Shown in pieces: positions 25,395 to 39,189 of a stretch of DNA of 64,000 nucleotides. The translations under genes and the position numbers were made by a program. Below the pieces are notes generated by a model, which was given only the letters and a program-made list of their open reading frames with translations, was not told the DNA's origin and made no database searches. Every line of letters starts with the position of its first letter. Positions within the stretch are counted from its first letter, which is position 1. The DNA comes from Prostheceraeus crozeri (taxonomy: Eukaryota > Platyhelminthes > Polycladida > Euryleptidae): contig CAJQUW010001797.1 in the NCBI GenBank assembly GCA_907163375.1, positions 1 through 64,000 of the forward strand, in the 5' to 3' direction.

Positions 25395-26175
25395 CGCAAC
25401 TTTTTGCTGGCAACCATCAATTGATTGCAATTATTCGCTGTCAACCATCAATTGATTGCAATTATTTGCTGGCAACCATCAATTGATTGCAATTATTCGC
25501 TGGCGACCATCAATTTATTGCAATTATTCGCTGGCAACCATCAATTGATTGCAATTATTCGCTGGCGACCATCAATTGATTGCAATTATTCGCTGGCGAC
25601 CATCAATTGATTGCAATTATTTGCTGGCAACCATCAATTGATTGCAATTATTTGCTGGCAACCATCAATTGATTGCAATTATTTGCTGGCAACCATCAAT
25701 TGATTGCAATTATTCGCTGGCAACCATCAATTGATTGCAATTATTCGGTGGCAACCATCAATTGATTGCAATTATTCGCTGGCGACCATCAATTCATTGC
25801 AATTATTCGCTGGCAACCATCACTTGATTGCAATTATTTGCTGGCAACCATCAATTAATTGCAATTATTCGCTGATTACAATCAATTCATTGCAATTACT
25901 TGCTGACAGCCATCAATTGATTGCAATTATTTGCTGGCAACCATCAATTGATTGCAATTATTCGCTGGCAACCATCAATTGATTGCAATTATTCGCTGGC
26001 GACCATCAATTGATTGCAATTATTCGCTGGCGACCATCAATTGATTGCAATTATTCGCTGGCAACCATCAATTGATTGAAATAATTTGCTGGCAACCATC
26101 AGTTAATTGCAATTATTCGCTGATTACAATCAATTCATTGCAATTACTTGCTGACAACGATCAATTAATTGCTAT
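25395..26175. repeat. 31-bp minisatellite, about 25 units
   Basis: Tandem units of 31 bp containing CTGGCAACCATCAATTGATT and GCAATTATTCG. Variants change CAACC to CGACC, TTCGC to TTTGC and GATTG to CATTG. Because 31 is not divisible by three, the array translates as an open frame with a 31-residue period, which is an artefact. It abuts the right end of the piggyBac-like element. Two longer variants with CTGATTACAATC occur near 25870 and 26120. Confidence 0.95.
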
Positions 26176-27295
26176 TATGTGATGAAGCCAATCAAGTCCT
26201 TTCTCTGATGGTTACAGTTTCCTAATTTTTGATTGCCCCTTCACCTTGCCCCTGGACTTTGTGTCCAATATTTCCTTTTTTAAAACATTCCTCAGAACTT
26301 TGTGCAGAAACTTCATTGTCACATCTTTCTCTCAGTATCTTTCATTTTTGTTGCCACAAACATTACATCTCTTTCATTATTCATTGACTGCTTTTGCAAA
26401 ACGTTCAGTTATTGTAATTTCGCTTTTCTTTGCGAATTTGTGATCTGCAATGTGTAAGTTCGATCTCCCATTTTGATCGAGAAAAGTGTTGCCAGAACAA
26501 ATTCACATGTAGCCGGACGTACTCGGTACAAATGGACAGAAACAGATTGGTTTGATCGGTTCAATACATTTTGGGATGGCACTGTAGAGAAAGTAAAGCA
26601 TTTTAGTGATCGCTAGTTCATGCCAACAGGATGTAATTGTCATGTGAATAATTTTGCAACGTTTCTCAACTTACTCGTTCTAAATTATAGTTTTGTAGGT
26701 CGAATTTATATAACCTTGACATTATGCAATGTTTTATTGCTTTCCTGTTTGGGAAGATTCGTTAATTATGATTTGAAGCCGTCCTATGATGCAAGAAATA
26801 TCAATAAAGTGTGTCGCATGAAGATATCATGGAAGTTAAAATCAATAGTAAGAAATTGATGAGCATACATCGCTGCACATTTGCAACACTTGTTCGAATG
26901 ATAAACACGCCACTTTCGAGAGACTTTTCCCGGTGCCGACGATGTTTGTAATAGAAAGTTGTCATTTTTAAGTTATTCTCATGCAAAATATTCAAATAAT
27001 TTCAACATTCTCTTGTTGTGTGGAAAGTCTGCAACTCAGTAAGTCAAAATGTGAAAGAAAAGAGGCACATAGTGTAGAGGAGGGCGTCACATTCGGTTGG
27101 GTTTTCAAATATTTAGGTGCAGAATAATGATTGCAATTAAATTGGACTGAGTCATCATTGCTACAGGAGACAATCAGTTAATTGCAAAAATTGACTACTA
27201 CTCATTGAATAGACTAATTCTTGATGCTGAATTTTAGACCTTGATAGATAGGGCTATCTATTTCTTGTCACCAGCGTGCAAACACTAGAGGCGTG
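26176..27295. other. Non-coding stretch
   Basis: Open frames up to 79 codons without domains or splice signals. No RNA gene or repeat recognised. Confidence 0.4.
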
Positions 27296-27897
27296 CGGTT
27301 CACGAAATTCATTATACACGTCAATTAAATTCATCATACTTATAGAAACTGAACTTATAATTTTATTCAATTAGTACCAGTAAGTCAAATGCATTTTGCA
27401 AACTAAAAAGATAACTTTTGCGAGATGATATCTCACGTTCATTTACAAGAAATTTCACCGCTTTGTGCAATTTTCCACGAGGTAAGAAAAAATGTTCATT
27501 TTTCATCCCTTTTTTAAATTGGACAAGTCTCTTATTGAATTACATCTACATTAAGTTCAATAACTTGAATGAAGGTAATGCTTAAGTGAAGACATCTCAT
27601 TAGGAAAGCTTTGTGAAGTCGATATCCTGTGTTCAAAATATGCGTTCTCTGATCGCGTGAAAGTGATGCAGTCCTGTTTGAAGAACTTTAGCAGCGCCTT
27701 GAAGATTGTGCAAATTAAAGATGTAAAGCTAATGAGAGATGACCCTCACATATCTTCAATTTTATTCGGATAAATTCATCATTTAGATAAACTTTGTGCA
27801 CCCAAAATGTCACGATCAATTATTAAATCCGACTCGTACTTGAAATCAAATCTGAACTTTATCGGGTTCGATTTCTGGATCCAACCGCACACCTCTG
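27296..27897. mobile_element. 602-bp MITE, probably hAT-type
   Basis: The ends are inverted: TAGAGGCGTGCGGTT at 27296 and, at the right end, the reverse complement of CAGAGGTGTGCGGTT. The flanking 8-mers GCAAACAC and CTAAGCAC agree at five of eight positions, compatible with an old hAT-style 8-bp target duplication. The interior has no reading frame of note. Confidence 0.55.
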
Positions 27898-29604
27898 CTA
27901 AGCACTAGTCCATCAGCTTTACGACAGTCCTGGTAAACTACATACACCTTTCACATGAAGCCTTCTATTAGTACCTGACATTCTTTGTTAGATAAGGCCA
28001 TAGAAATTGATAACAATAAAACCTCTAGAATGGAAGTAAAGCTTCATGCAATACACAATAGTGGCACAAAAATCGCACGCATTTTGACTTAGATTCGCTT
28101 GTCAACGGCTGTATGATTGGGTTAGAAGCAGTCACATGTGCGATTCTAAGCTTTTCATTGGTGGTTCATGCCCAACTTAGTTCCCCCGGATGTGACGCGA
28201 CCTTGACTCAATTTCCATTCTAGTCAACTTCAGATAAACAACAATCTATTTCTATAGATAAGGCCACATTCAAAAGAGCATCAGTCCACACATCGAGACA
28301 GCCGTAATGGATTTTTCCAGGGAGATCTACAAAGATTTCTCCGAATCAATCGCATTGCAATGCGAGCAGAACATGACAAGGTTGCATTGAAAGACATCTC
28401 TATGATATTCTTCGATAACCAAACTTCTATCACGATGGGGGACGGTCTGAGGACGTCTTTGTCAAGAATCAATTCTCTGTTGATCAACAATAAAATCACT
28501 TGCATGGTTCCATGAGATACTTTCAGGAAAAATTCTAAGCTACTTTTCACATTAATCATTCCTAAGCATTTCGAATGTCGACGATTAGATTAAACTTTTT
28601 GCTGCATGGTCCCGGCATTCCAAATTGTTTGAATTTAGAAAGTGATAACAAGTATTTGCGAATACATCATACCAACATTCATCCCAATATAAGGTCATCT
28701 CTGATGCGGAAATCAGATTACTAGAGAAGAACAGAGACGAATAGAAAAACTGTAGAACTGCTATGGGTTATTCATTTGTTGAATGCAAGAGAGAACAATG
28801 TATCAAGATTATCTTGAAATGCGCATCCTAACTTGAAGGTTCTATCTTGTTGCTATAATCAAATAGTAGTATACATCAATGTTAAAAAAAGAGAAGGTAA
28901 AATCAAACTGCGATCTATTGAGCATGCCTGCGTCACGCAGTGGATGACAACAATCAGCACTTTATCAAAAATTCAAAGTGTTGGCGATGCTCCAATTCCT
29001 ATTCACTGAACATATTAATAAACAACTGAACGCGATAAGAAGTTTACATGCATCCCAAGACATCCACAAATTATCTACTGCCAGCATAGATATTCTGTCA
29101 AGTACTTACGGAAGCCAGACTACTCTCACGAATGCAACAATGCGAACGGCTTGCAGAAGTCTTTGACAGATGGGTTTGTTTTTATCACCTAATGCTAATC
29201 TTCAGATTTTCAACAGCGCAATGACAGTGCAATGCATTCATGCCAATATGATAATTTTTCTAGCGGTGGAGCATATGATTACAATACTGAAAAATTAAGA
29301 CTGCCAATATTGACGAATTGGTAGGAAATGCGGATGTCAAGGATCTCGCTGGAGTCTTCTTGAAAAAACAAGACAGGAGTAGATGGATGGTGCTGAAAAA
29401 GGTTTCAATGGTTGTGACATGTGTAAAGGAGAGAAGCATGTCCAAATGCAAGCAATGGTGATGCAAATCTGAAGAAAAACAAGGGGAGACTCAAATGGCT
29501 GTAGAGAGAGTACATTACGAAGGAATTGAAGCTGTTTGACCTGGGGGAGGGGGAAAATGAAAAAAAGTTTCCGAAGTTCGTACCAGTTATTCAACATGAG
29601 TGGC
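27898..29604. other. Non-coding stretch
   Basis: Only frames under 95 codons with no recognisable domain. No RNA gene or regulatory signal could be supported. Confidence 0.4.
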
Positions 29605-29618
29605 ATTCACGCCTGACA

Positions 29619-29649
<31 letters not shown>

Positions 29650-31720
29650 GGAAGAAAAGGAAGGAGAAGAAGAAGAAAAAGAAGAAGACGAAGGAGGTGA
29701 AGAAGAAGAAGAAGAAGAAAAGGAAGGAGAAGAACAAGAAGAAGAAGAAGGGGAAGGAAAAGAAAAGGAAAAGAAGGACAAGAAAAAGAAGAAAAAGAAG
29801 AGGAGGAAGGAGAAGAAGGAGAAGAAGAAGAAGAAGGAAAAAGGAAAAGAAGAAGAAGAAGGACAAGAAAAAGAAGGAGAAGAAGAAGAGGAGGAAGGAG
29901 AAGAACAAGAAGGAGAAGGAGAAGAAGAAGAAGGAGAAGGAAAAGGAAAAGAAGGAGAAGGAGAAGGACAAGAAGAAGAAGAAGAAGAAGGAGAAGAAGA
30001 AGAGGAGGAAGGAGAAGAAGAAGAAGAACAAGAAGAAGAAGGAGAAGGAAAAGGAAAAGAAGAAGAAGGAGAAGGAAAATAAGAAGAAGGACAAGAAGAA
30101 GAAAAAGAAGGAGAAAAAGAAGAGGAGGAAGGAGAAGAAGGAGAAGAACAAGAAGAAGAAGGAGAAAGAGAAGGAGAAGAAGAAGAAGAGGAGGAAGGAG
30201 AAGAACAAGAAGAAGAGGAAGGAGAAGGAAAATAAGAAGAAGGACAAGAACAAGAAGAAGAAGGAGAAAGAGAAGGAGAAGAAGAAGAAGGAGAGGGAGA
30301 AGAAGAAGAAAAAGAAGAAAAAGACGGAGAAAAAGAAGAGGAAGAAGGAGAAGAAGGAGAAGAAGGACAAGAAGAAGAAAAAGAAGAAGGAGAAGGAAAA
30401 GGAAAAGAAGAAGAAGAAGGAAAAGAAGAAGGAGAAGGACAAGAAGAAGAAGAAAAAGAAGGAGAAAAAGAAGAGGAGAAAGGAGAAGAAGGAGATGAAC
30501 AAGAAGAAGAACAAGGAGAAGAAGGAGAAGAAGAAGAAGGAAAAGGAAAAGGAAAAGGAAAAGAAGAAGAAGAAGAAGGAGAAGAAGAAGAGGAGGAAGG
30601 AGAAGAAGGACAAGAACAAGAAGAAGAAGGAGAAAGAGAAGGAGAAGAAGAAGAAGGAGAGGGAGAAGAAGAAGAAAAAGAAGAAAAAGACGGAGAAAAA
30701 GAAGAGGAAGAAGGAGAAGAAGGAGAAGAAGGACAAGAAGAAGAAAAAGAAGAAGGAGAAGGAAAAGGAAAAGAAGAAGAAAAAGAAGAAGGAGAAGAAC
30801 AAGAAGAAGAAGAAGAATGAGAAGAAGAAGAGGAGGAAGGAGAAGAAGGAGAAGAACAAGAAGAAGAACAAGGAGAAGAAGGAGAAGAAGAAGAAGGAGA
30901 AGGAAAAGGAAAAGGAGAAGGACAAGAAGAAGAAGAAGAAGGAGAAGAAGAAGAGGAGGAAGGAGAAGAAGGAGAAGAGCAAGAAGAAGAAGGAGAAAGA
31001 GAAGGAGAAGAAGAGAGGAGAAAGGAGAAGAAGGAGAAGAACAAGAAGAAGAACAAGGAGAAGAAGGAGAAGAAGAAGAAGGAGAAGGAAAAGGAAAAGG
31101 AAAAGAAGAAGAAGAAGAAGGAGAAGAAGAAGAGGAGGAAGGAGAAGAAGGAGAAGAACAAGAAGAAGGAGAAGAGCAAGAAGAACAAGGAGAAGAAGGA
31201 GAAGAAGAAGAAGGAGAAGGAAAAGGAAAAGGAAAAGAAGAAGAAGAAGAAGGAGAAGAAGAAGAGGAGGAAGGAGAAGAAGAAGAAGAACAAGAAGAAG
31301 AAGAAGAAGAAGAGGAGGAAGGAGAAGAAGGAGAAGAGCAAGAAGAACAAGGAGAAGAAGGAGAAGAAGAAGAAGGAGAAGGAAAAGGAAAAGGAAAAGG
31401 AAAAGAAGAAGAAGAAGAAGGAGAAGAAGAAGAAGAGGAAGGAGAAGAAGGAGAAGAGCAAGAAGAACAAGGAGAAGAAGAAGAAGAAGGAGAAGAAGAA
31501 GAGGAGGAAGGAGAAGAAGGAGAAGAGCAAGAAGAACAAGGAGAAGAAGAAGAAGAAGGAGAAGAAGAAGAGGAGGAAGGAGAAGAAGGAGAAGAGCAAG
31601 AAGAAGAAGAAGAAGAAGGAGAAGAAGGAGAAGAACAAGAAGAAGAAGAAGAAGAAGAGGAGGAAGGAGAAGATGGAGAAGAACAAGAAGAAGAAGAAGA
31701 AGGAGAAGGAAAAGAGACAC
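29605..31720. repeat. 2.1-kb polypurine (GAA/GGA) tract
   Basis: Nearly pure A/G on the plus strand, built from GAA, GGA, AAG and GAG triplets in higher-order blocks such as GAGGAGGAAGGAGAAGAAG, with rare C only in the word GAACAAGAA (also GAGCAAGAA). The lack of pyrimidines removes most stops, so all frames are open for hundreds of codons on both strands; the resulting Lys/Arg/Glu or Ser/Phe/Leu-rich peptides should not be taken as genes. Mirror symmetry makes it a candidate for intramolecular triplex (H-DNA). Confidence 0.95.
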
Positions 31721-34700
31721 AGGATGATGATTGCGATAAGAAGCACGCTCTTATCGGGCTTACATCATAAACCGGTAAATATCTACATTGCACGGTATGT
31801 TGTATTGTAAATGCACACTGTACGAAAGCTGGCTGATTTTGACTTCGAAACCTATGCTCAAAAGGAGCGAAGTGCAGGAAATGTACGAACGTACTATTGT
31901 TCGTGTTCACAGCTACGAAAGTGGTTGCCTTCCTGGCATCATTGATAATTGAAATTATCTTGCATATTGTAGATTTGCACGCATTTTCTCCCACCATGAA
32001 TGGAATGTTGCGTCTGCGATTGATTTCTTGACAGGAGCCACAATGTCGTGGAGCTGCGGCTATTTTCTGCCACTATTCAATATCTCAAGTCAGCTTTCAT
32101 CATTACAAACCTTCTTCAAATGACTTGAATGAAGATGAGCTATAAAATACAAGAAAACAATACAAATATTTTCTTGATCAAAACTTCATTTGAATCAAGA
32201 ATTATAACATGGAAAATGTCGACTGTTCTTGAGAAATTGCTATATGACCATGAAGACTAAACGTTGTGTTGAATTCTATCACTTTTGTGTGTCTCTTCCT
32301 ATCCTTGTCAAATTTGTTTCGACAAATCCCGAGGTCATCAATAATTCCCTCTGTCGGCTTTCACAGTCTAACACTCATATTCTTCAATACGGCTGCAAGT
32401 TTCTAAGACATAAATTGGTCAAGCGAAGATAAATCCCAGCTAAGTCAACTTTGCTCTTCCTACCACGAAATGGTGCTATCGGTAACAGCTTTGACTTGAT
32501 ATGGTAAGAATGAAAACAATACTTGCCTCTGATGTAATGATATTCCAATGAGCCACAGCCATACTATGCAATGTAAACAGGAGTGTGAGAATTCTTTTGG
32601 TGAAAATGGGAAGATTCCCAATGCACCTAGAATCACCGATTTCTGATTTCTGTGGATGAACAAGGTCTCACTGCTGTTCAGTGACTTGGACTGTCATTGA
32701 GTAATGCTTGGACACCAAGCTGAAGGGAAGCTTTCAAATCTCAAAATGTATTGACCACTGGAATTCTATCTATCAATTATTAATTCAGCTAAGTGGTCAT
32801 ATTCAACAGCTGATGGACATCTATCATAGATGAAAACAGAAAAAAAGGGAACATGACTAGTGACGGCAAAGTTTGTCGTAATGCAATGAATATCTAAGGA
32901 GATTGAATGACTCAATAAGAGACCTAGTAATCAAACCGAAGTCCGCGTTGGAAACGTGTTTGCACCTTCTACAGCGTGTCCTAGTGAAGAAGGTGCGAGC
33001 TCATCTCCACTGCGAACTAGGTCGGGCGAGTGCGGTCGAGGAATCAAGGCTGTTAGTGTCTCTTATTGACTTAACCCTTGCCCCACTGAGGTGTTTTGAC
33101 AAAAGCACCCTGCCGAGGGGGCCTGCTTATTTCCGAAAAAAAGGTCCAAATTCGGGAAACAAAATACAGGATATGAAAGCTTTCATCATGGTGAGTCCGA
33201 ATATTATCATTGTTTTGACATTCAAGGTCACTGTGAAGGTCAGATGTAAGGTCAAAAGATGATTTCTTGCCATGGTTTTCAAATTTACCAGAATTTTAGA
33301 TTTTGAGTTCAAAACTTCGAAGTCTAAATAGAATCTACAAGGGAATTCTTTAATAAATTCAAATAGCATTAATATTAAAAATGACACCTGAAAACATTCA
33401 AATAAAAGCGAAAATAGTGCGAAATTCGACAAATCTGTAGCATATTCAAATTTTTGAACTCTCATTGTGATGGAAGTATTAAGCCGATGTAATTCAATTG
33501 GTGAAAAGTCTGGCGACCAATTCAGGGATCGAAAATAAGTTCGCGGTGGTCGTCAACACAACAAACCTGCATAGTAAACTATTTCAAAACACTGCATTCA
33601 TGCATGAAGTAGCTTAAGTCTGCGAAGATCTGTGACCTTAAGAAATTCGAAGTCAATTCTTCATTTCCTGATGGAAAATTAGGGCAGAAATCGGATCGCT
33701 AACAATCCAGAGCGTTCAAATTAAATGATTCCTGAAAACTTTGTGATCAATACACTGATGTAGAGAGATACATATGAACAAGCTAAGCAAACCAAATTGT
33801 CAGTTAGAAATCACCAAACAAAACCAGCGAGGAACCATGTGACTCCTGACCTCCAAATTGCGCCATATGGCAGGCCACGACCGACCCCATCGAATGAACG
33901 ATTAGGAGGATCTCTCCATGCATGCCTTATATACTTTTCTTACTCTAACGAAGAGACGCATACTTGCTTGAGCTTCGCTATATAAGCAATAGTGCGAATA
34001 CCGCAGTGTCGCAAGCAAGAATAATTTTTCTCTATTCAACTTTTAAGCTCATCTATAACAAATTTCAAGAACAATTCATTCCATCCGATACCCACCAGTA
34101 TCGAATTGAACGGTCGTTATTAAGCGATCTACAGCTGTCATGAGAAATCCAAGACATTGGTAAATAAAGACATGTAATGAAAGAAGTAGAAAGACACTTT
34201 TCTGGAACTCGTCCCCAAATCACTCATAGAATCCGATTAAAATTGACCATGATCTTTAATAGAAGTCGACATCAGCTAGAACCCTTGCTGAACCATAACC
34301 TGTACTAAAATGGAAACCGTCCTGAAGCAGGGCCTAAATAGAAATGCAGCCAGTCGCACCTTTACTTAATAGAAAGAACTGCAATGTTTTCATAGGACTT
34401 GTTCCAAAATATACTGCGCAAAAATGAGACCGGTGTTACCCTTCTTCCATTCCCTGCTCTCAGTTTCCGGGTGGAAGGTGTGATATAGCTTAGAATTTCT
34501 CGGAGAAAAACAGTTGCAATATTTGGAAGCTGACTCTTCGATTCCGTGTTATCCACTTTCCCTCTGTTTGAACTGAAACTACAATAATGAGATATCGAGC
34601 CTTGTGGCTTCTAAGAGACTTTATTAAGTTCTAGCTTCTCTTTTTGCGCAGGAGGATGTAATTTCGTAACAGCGTTTTCTGACATGCATCTTCCAATCAG

Positions 34701-36242
34701 CAACTCAGATGGGGCGGGGAAGAATATCACAGCCCCGGTCCTCAGGCATAGACAGTCTTCTAATAGAACCGGACAACAATCTATCCTCAAGATGAACGAA
34801 CCCTAATTGAAATAGAACCTGAACTGTCTTCTAGCAAATATTTTTAAAATTTTGAGACATTTTAGGATGTAAAACTTTTCTTTTAAATCATACTTTGTAC
34901 CTATTGAAAATTAACTAGTCATTAGCTTGTTTTTTTAACTTTGTTACCTTGACGCACTTTGCTACGTTAAATATTAATAATATCATCCGCGACAATATTC
35001 AGGAAAAGCTCGGCGTTTTGCGCAGTAATGACAGTTTCAAAATCAACAGCGATTGATGGAAAATTTGAATTGTTAAAATATTGTCTTTTGTTCACTCTGG
35101 ACGACTTAAGTCACTTGCATGGAAACTGCGATTTTCATTGAAAGTACGCAATCATGCCACAATACCTACAATCTAATTGCAACCAAGCACTTAGCATTTC
35201 ATTTCAAATGATCCTTACTCTTTGCGTTCTAATGTTTCGAATAATATCTCCTAGGAAATTGTTGTAGAAATTTGAAATGCTAAATATATACAATGTACAG
35301 AATTCATAGAAATGATGGATTTGCACTCTGTTCTTTAAACGTATCGTGATTTCTAAAAGCGTTGCTTCGTTACAGAACAAGGCAGTGGCAAGATTTTATA
35401 CATCCGGGAGATCATTGAGTTCATGACAACTTCACAAAGAACCAAATTGAATAAGAAACGAAGGTGAAGCGATAACTGAGGAGAATATTTCACTTCTAAG
35501 AATACGTGCACTCTAATTTGACTCTCAACTTTTCTTTGACTGATGGAGCTCTGTCGTTTGTTGAAGATGTCTTCGAAAGTGATTTTGGTGTGATTTATTT
35601 TAATCCTTTTTTAGAAACGATGAATATTTCAAGAATAAAGGTCTTTAAAGTTCATCAATCAATTACACGAATGAAATTATCAGCTGTGAACACGTTATTT
35701 CTTAGGCTTGCATTTGAAGCGCTTCTATTAACAGCAATTGCGACAACCAAGGACCGATTTCATGATGCCTAGACTTCTGGATGTGTGAATATTTCAGAGC
35801 AAGTATTTCGATGTCGGCAAAAATCAGCGTCTGGTGATAAACCGCATTTTCCTTATTCCTTGCCTTTGTGACAGCTACTTACGCAACAAGTGCAAAGTAT
35901 TCTTCTTTATTGCATTTTTCAAGATCAACATGTCTATGCACGAACACGAATGCCGAGGGCACAGTTTGTTGATAGAGAACAGCGCAAGTCTGCCCACAAA
36001 ATCCATGATATAATGCTATTGTATGTAACTCTTGAGAAGTCTATGAATATTGCAATCATTGATCACTGTTAGTAACAGATAATGGGAGGATGTAGAAATC
36101 TTTGATTGACTTTTATTGAAATCTATGAAAGTTTGCTCTCTCAAAAGATTTTAATTCATGAAAAGTTTGAAAGTCTATGAATGTTTGCAATGTGAATAGA
36201 CTTGAAATTCAGATTTCTATCTAAAAATGATTTGAAATATCA
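31721..36242. other. Gene-poor stretch
   Basis: Open frames up to 119 codons (32903-33262) without recognisable domains. No rRNA, tRNA or clear mobile element identified. Confidence 0.4.
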
Positions 36243-37074
36243 CTTTAAACCAGGGTACGCTCGGGGGTGCCCGGGGGGCGAGCCTACCCACTTTCTTCAT
36301 GGCCCAGTTCCGGGGGGGCTCGGGTAGGCTCTCCAATTTTGAATGATTTATTGACAAAGATGGTGAAATCTGTAGTGAATATTTAACTAAAATATGAAGG
36401 TGCTACACGCTTGTCATCCGTATTTCTTCGCTCTTCAAATTTTGGATATCCAACAGAAAATTGGTGAGTACCTTTACATATTACTTACAAAAGTAAAAGG
36501 TAATTACGACATGACCTTGAACATATTAATTTGCTGAATCTCAGCAGCGAATAGCGTGTCGATGCTTGTGTTATCTTGTGCTAAAAATACTTGTAGTCGA
36601 TAAACATTCGCACCAATCATAATAATTGAACAATTATTTCATCTATGTATTATCATTTGTTTTTGACAGTCAACAGCCACCTCAAATGAAAAATGATCGG
36701 ATTTTTTGTGCTTGGATCTATATTAATCAATTCAAAAAAGATTCTGTTCAATCATGTGATATTTCACGTGGTTTTCGTTGTTGATGTTGAGTTTTTAACG
36801 TTTGGATGTATTGGTTGTCCGTGTCGGTGTTGATAATTAGTTTCCTATACATCTTCGTCATTGCTGGGCCTTTGTCATGTCAATACAAGTAGTTAATAAA
36901 AGACGAAGTCCATTATTAAAGAGTATTAGATGATGCTCCCTCGTAAATAATAATAAAAGAGCTCCATTTCGAAATGACATGCGCATAACGATTAACAGTA
37001 AAGAACAGTGAAGTTACAAGTCACAATGGGTAGATCACGAGCGGGAGAAGAAGAAAAACAATATGGTGTCAATG

Positions 37075-37635
37075 TCACGGGAGGAAGTCAGCGTGCAGCA
37101 TTCGAGTTATGAAATTCCGGCCGGTATTGGTGTTGAATGCACTGCGTTGGAAGCTATGACCCTTTTGTCTAAGGTTTCGGTTATGGTTGGTGGTCGAAGG
37201 CAAAAACTTGTGTAGGACGTGGAATCTATTGGTCGTGGCTTTCTTAAACAGCCGTTTGTCTGATATTTCGACTGAACCTCGCACATCAATTTGCTGGCAG
37301 CCTGGCAGCATTTGAAGCGAGCTTCCCACATAATTAGCAATTCTTTTCCTTTCTGTTGTACTTACGAACCCCCACCAGCTGTGTGCCGCATACAGAAGGC
37401 GATTCAATATGAGAGCAGTGTAGACTTGATGTAGAGTTTCGGCGCTTGCTCCTCGGCTTTTAATAATTTTGATAACGCATAGACTGCCATTCGATTTCTT
37501 TAGCTGATTTCGTATATGTTGGTCCATTTTCAGCCGATCAGTGAAGGTAACCCCGAGCACTTCAAGGTAGTGGCATCGTGTGATATTTGGAATTTCCTCT
37601 GATAAATGCAATTTTTGCTTTATTTGACGCATCAA
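37075..37635 (-). pseudogene. LINE ORF2 3' fragment
   Basis: A 186-codon minus-strand frame matches the end of a non-LTR reverse transcriptase: YLEVLGVTF, then DQHIRNQLKKS, a helix with LHQVYTALILNRLLYAA and WWGF, a conserved FKK...NRFHVLHKFLP block and a terminal FITRMLHADF. It ends at what looks like the natural stop, while the catalytic YxDD palm is absent. This is classic 5' truncation, nested in the hAT element and therefore younger than it or carried by it. It differs in clade from the fragment at 14.7 kb. Confidence 0.82.
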
Positions 37636-37679
37636 TCACGATTTTGAAATGCTAAATGACCGGTAAATGTCACAACAGC

Positions 37680-38205
37680 TTGCGGCAATTAAGCTCTCCT
37701 CCGTCAAATTTGTTTTAATGTGCGATAACTGCAATAGGCCTATTTCTTTCATTCCATACGCCGAGGCCTATGAAAATAAAAGTGCTTTAGTGAAGTTGAA
37801 AAGGCATAGCCTTAATGATCAACCTGATAAGATTTGCTTTGAGGCATGAATCTTGGAATAATAAGGCCATTTCCTTCATGGCTTCATTCTGTATAAAATG
37901 TGAAAGCCTAGCCCGGCCCTTGCCCTCCTCTGATCTTTTTTGTGAGATAGGCGTGTATGAAAACCTTCTTCGTTTACTTCAAGTAAAACCACTTTTGTAA
38001 GTTAGGAACGCCTAAAACTAGAGGCTTCCTTTTCAATTGTTTGGGTACATTATAATACTGAATAGGCCTACTTCCTTCACTCCATTTAAAATTTTTGCAG
38101 TGGTATAGTATTTATAAAACCTGAAGGCTTTAGCCACAATGCTTCTAAAAATATAAAAGTGTTGTTGCGTGCTTCTTGAAAAGTGGGAAAGCCTTAGCCC
38201 TCCCT
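37680..38205. repeat. Diverged tandem duplication, period about 325 bp
   Basis: Words AATAGGCCTA..TTC.TTCA.TCCAT (near 37735 and 38060) and AAGCCT(T)AGCCC (near 37905 and 38190) recur in the same order. Non-coding and inside the hAT element. Confidence 0.5.
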
Positions 38206-39189
38206 ATGGCGCACCTGGTCAGTTGGGGTGAATTGGGTCACCTAACCTTGAATAAGCACCAGGGACTGCAATCTGAGGAATTATCACTATTTGAAGAACT
38301 TATTTGTTTCAGTTGAATAAAAAAATGATGCGTCCGTATCATCTTAGAAGTAAAAAAATCTGACATTTTCATTTTGAAAGAAGCAATGCTTTTTAGACCT
38401 CCTTGAAAACATTGGTGTTGCAAAATGTGCAACGCATCTTTTTCATTTGATAAGATCGTGTTGAGATCAAGAGAAGATCAGAGAAGCTATATCTGAGTTA
38501 ACAAGATGATAGTATTCATGGTTGATTATTGATTCGTTTAATGGTTTCATTTTACTTTTTTTCATCCGGTGGGATGAATATGGTCAGTCATTTTCCCAAT
38601 CGCACTCTGTTAATAAACTTTTATAGGATATTCCATTTTGATAATTTATTGATGTTGTAAAAGCTGCATGCACATGTACAAGTAGATCAAATTACTTGTA
38701 AGTAACAAATTCTGCAGCACATGCAGCATTTTTCAGATGTTTTGTAGATAGCCGGTACCGGTGGGTAGGCTTGCCAAAGCGCAGAAAGGCCTACAAATTT
38801 CACAGATTCCTGATGCATATTGTCAGATTTCTTCCACCTTTTTACTCTCACACTTGTTACATCAAGGAATGAAGCACACGTCATTAAAGGTCATATAAGT
38901 CTGATTTTGATATGGATAGAGGATGATTTTTGAATATTTCAGTTTATAGAATTTATAGCCGGACCGAGTTGAAAGGACACCTATAGGCATTTCATAGTTG
39001 GTGCTTTTGTTTGCATGGGTTGCTGTGATCGCTGCCCACCACTACTATTTTAATTGTAGATTTACTTGATTAAGTCGATCTTTGGCTCTATGAAATACTA
39101 CCTATGTATACACGTGTATAAAAACTACAGTTTAATGCATTTGTGATAATAGCATATTTTCTTTTTTCATTGCAGGCACAATTACATGG

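Noticed and set aside
25425..25982. Repetitive open frames in the 31-bp array
   Set aside because: A 31-bp period read in one frame gives a 31-residue repeat by arithmetic; no start, signal or domain supports a gene.
29526..31997. Very long open frames (up to about 800 codons) on both strands
   Set aside because: They arise from a purine-only repeat that cannot form stops easily; products are low-complexity Lys/Arg/Glu or Ser/Leu/Phe strings in all frames.
32903..33262. 119-codon plus-strand frame as a gene
   Set aside because: No recognisable domain and no promoter or splice signals; the length is within chance expectation for this much sequence.
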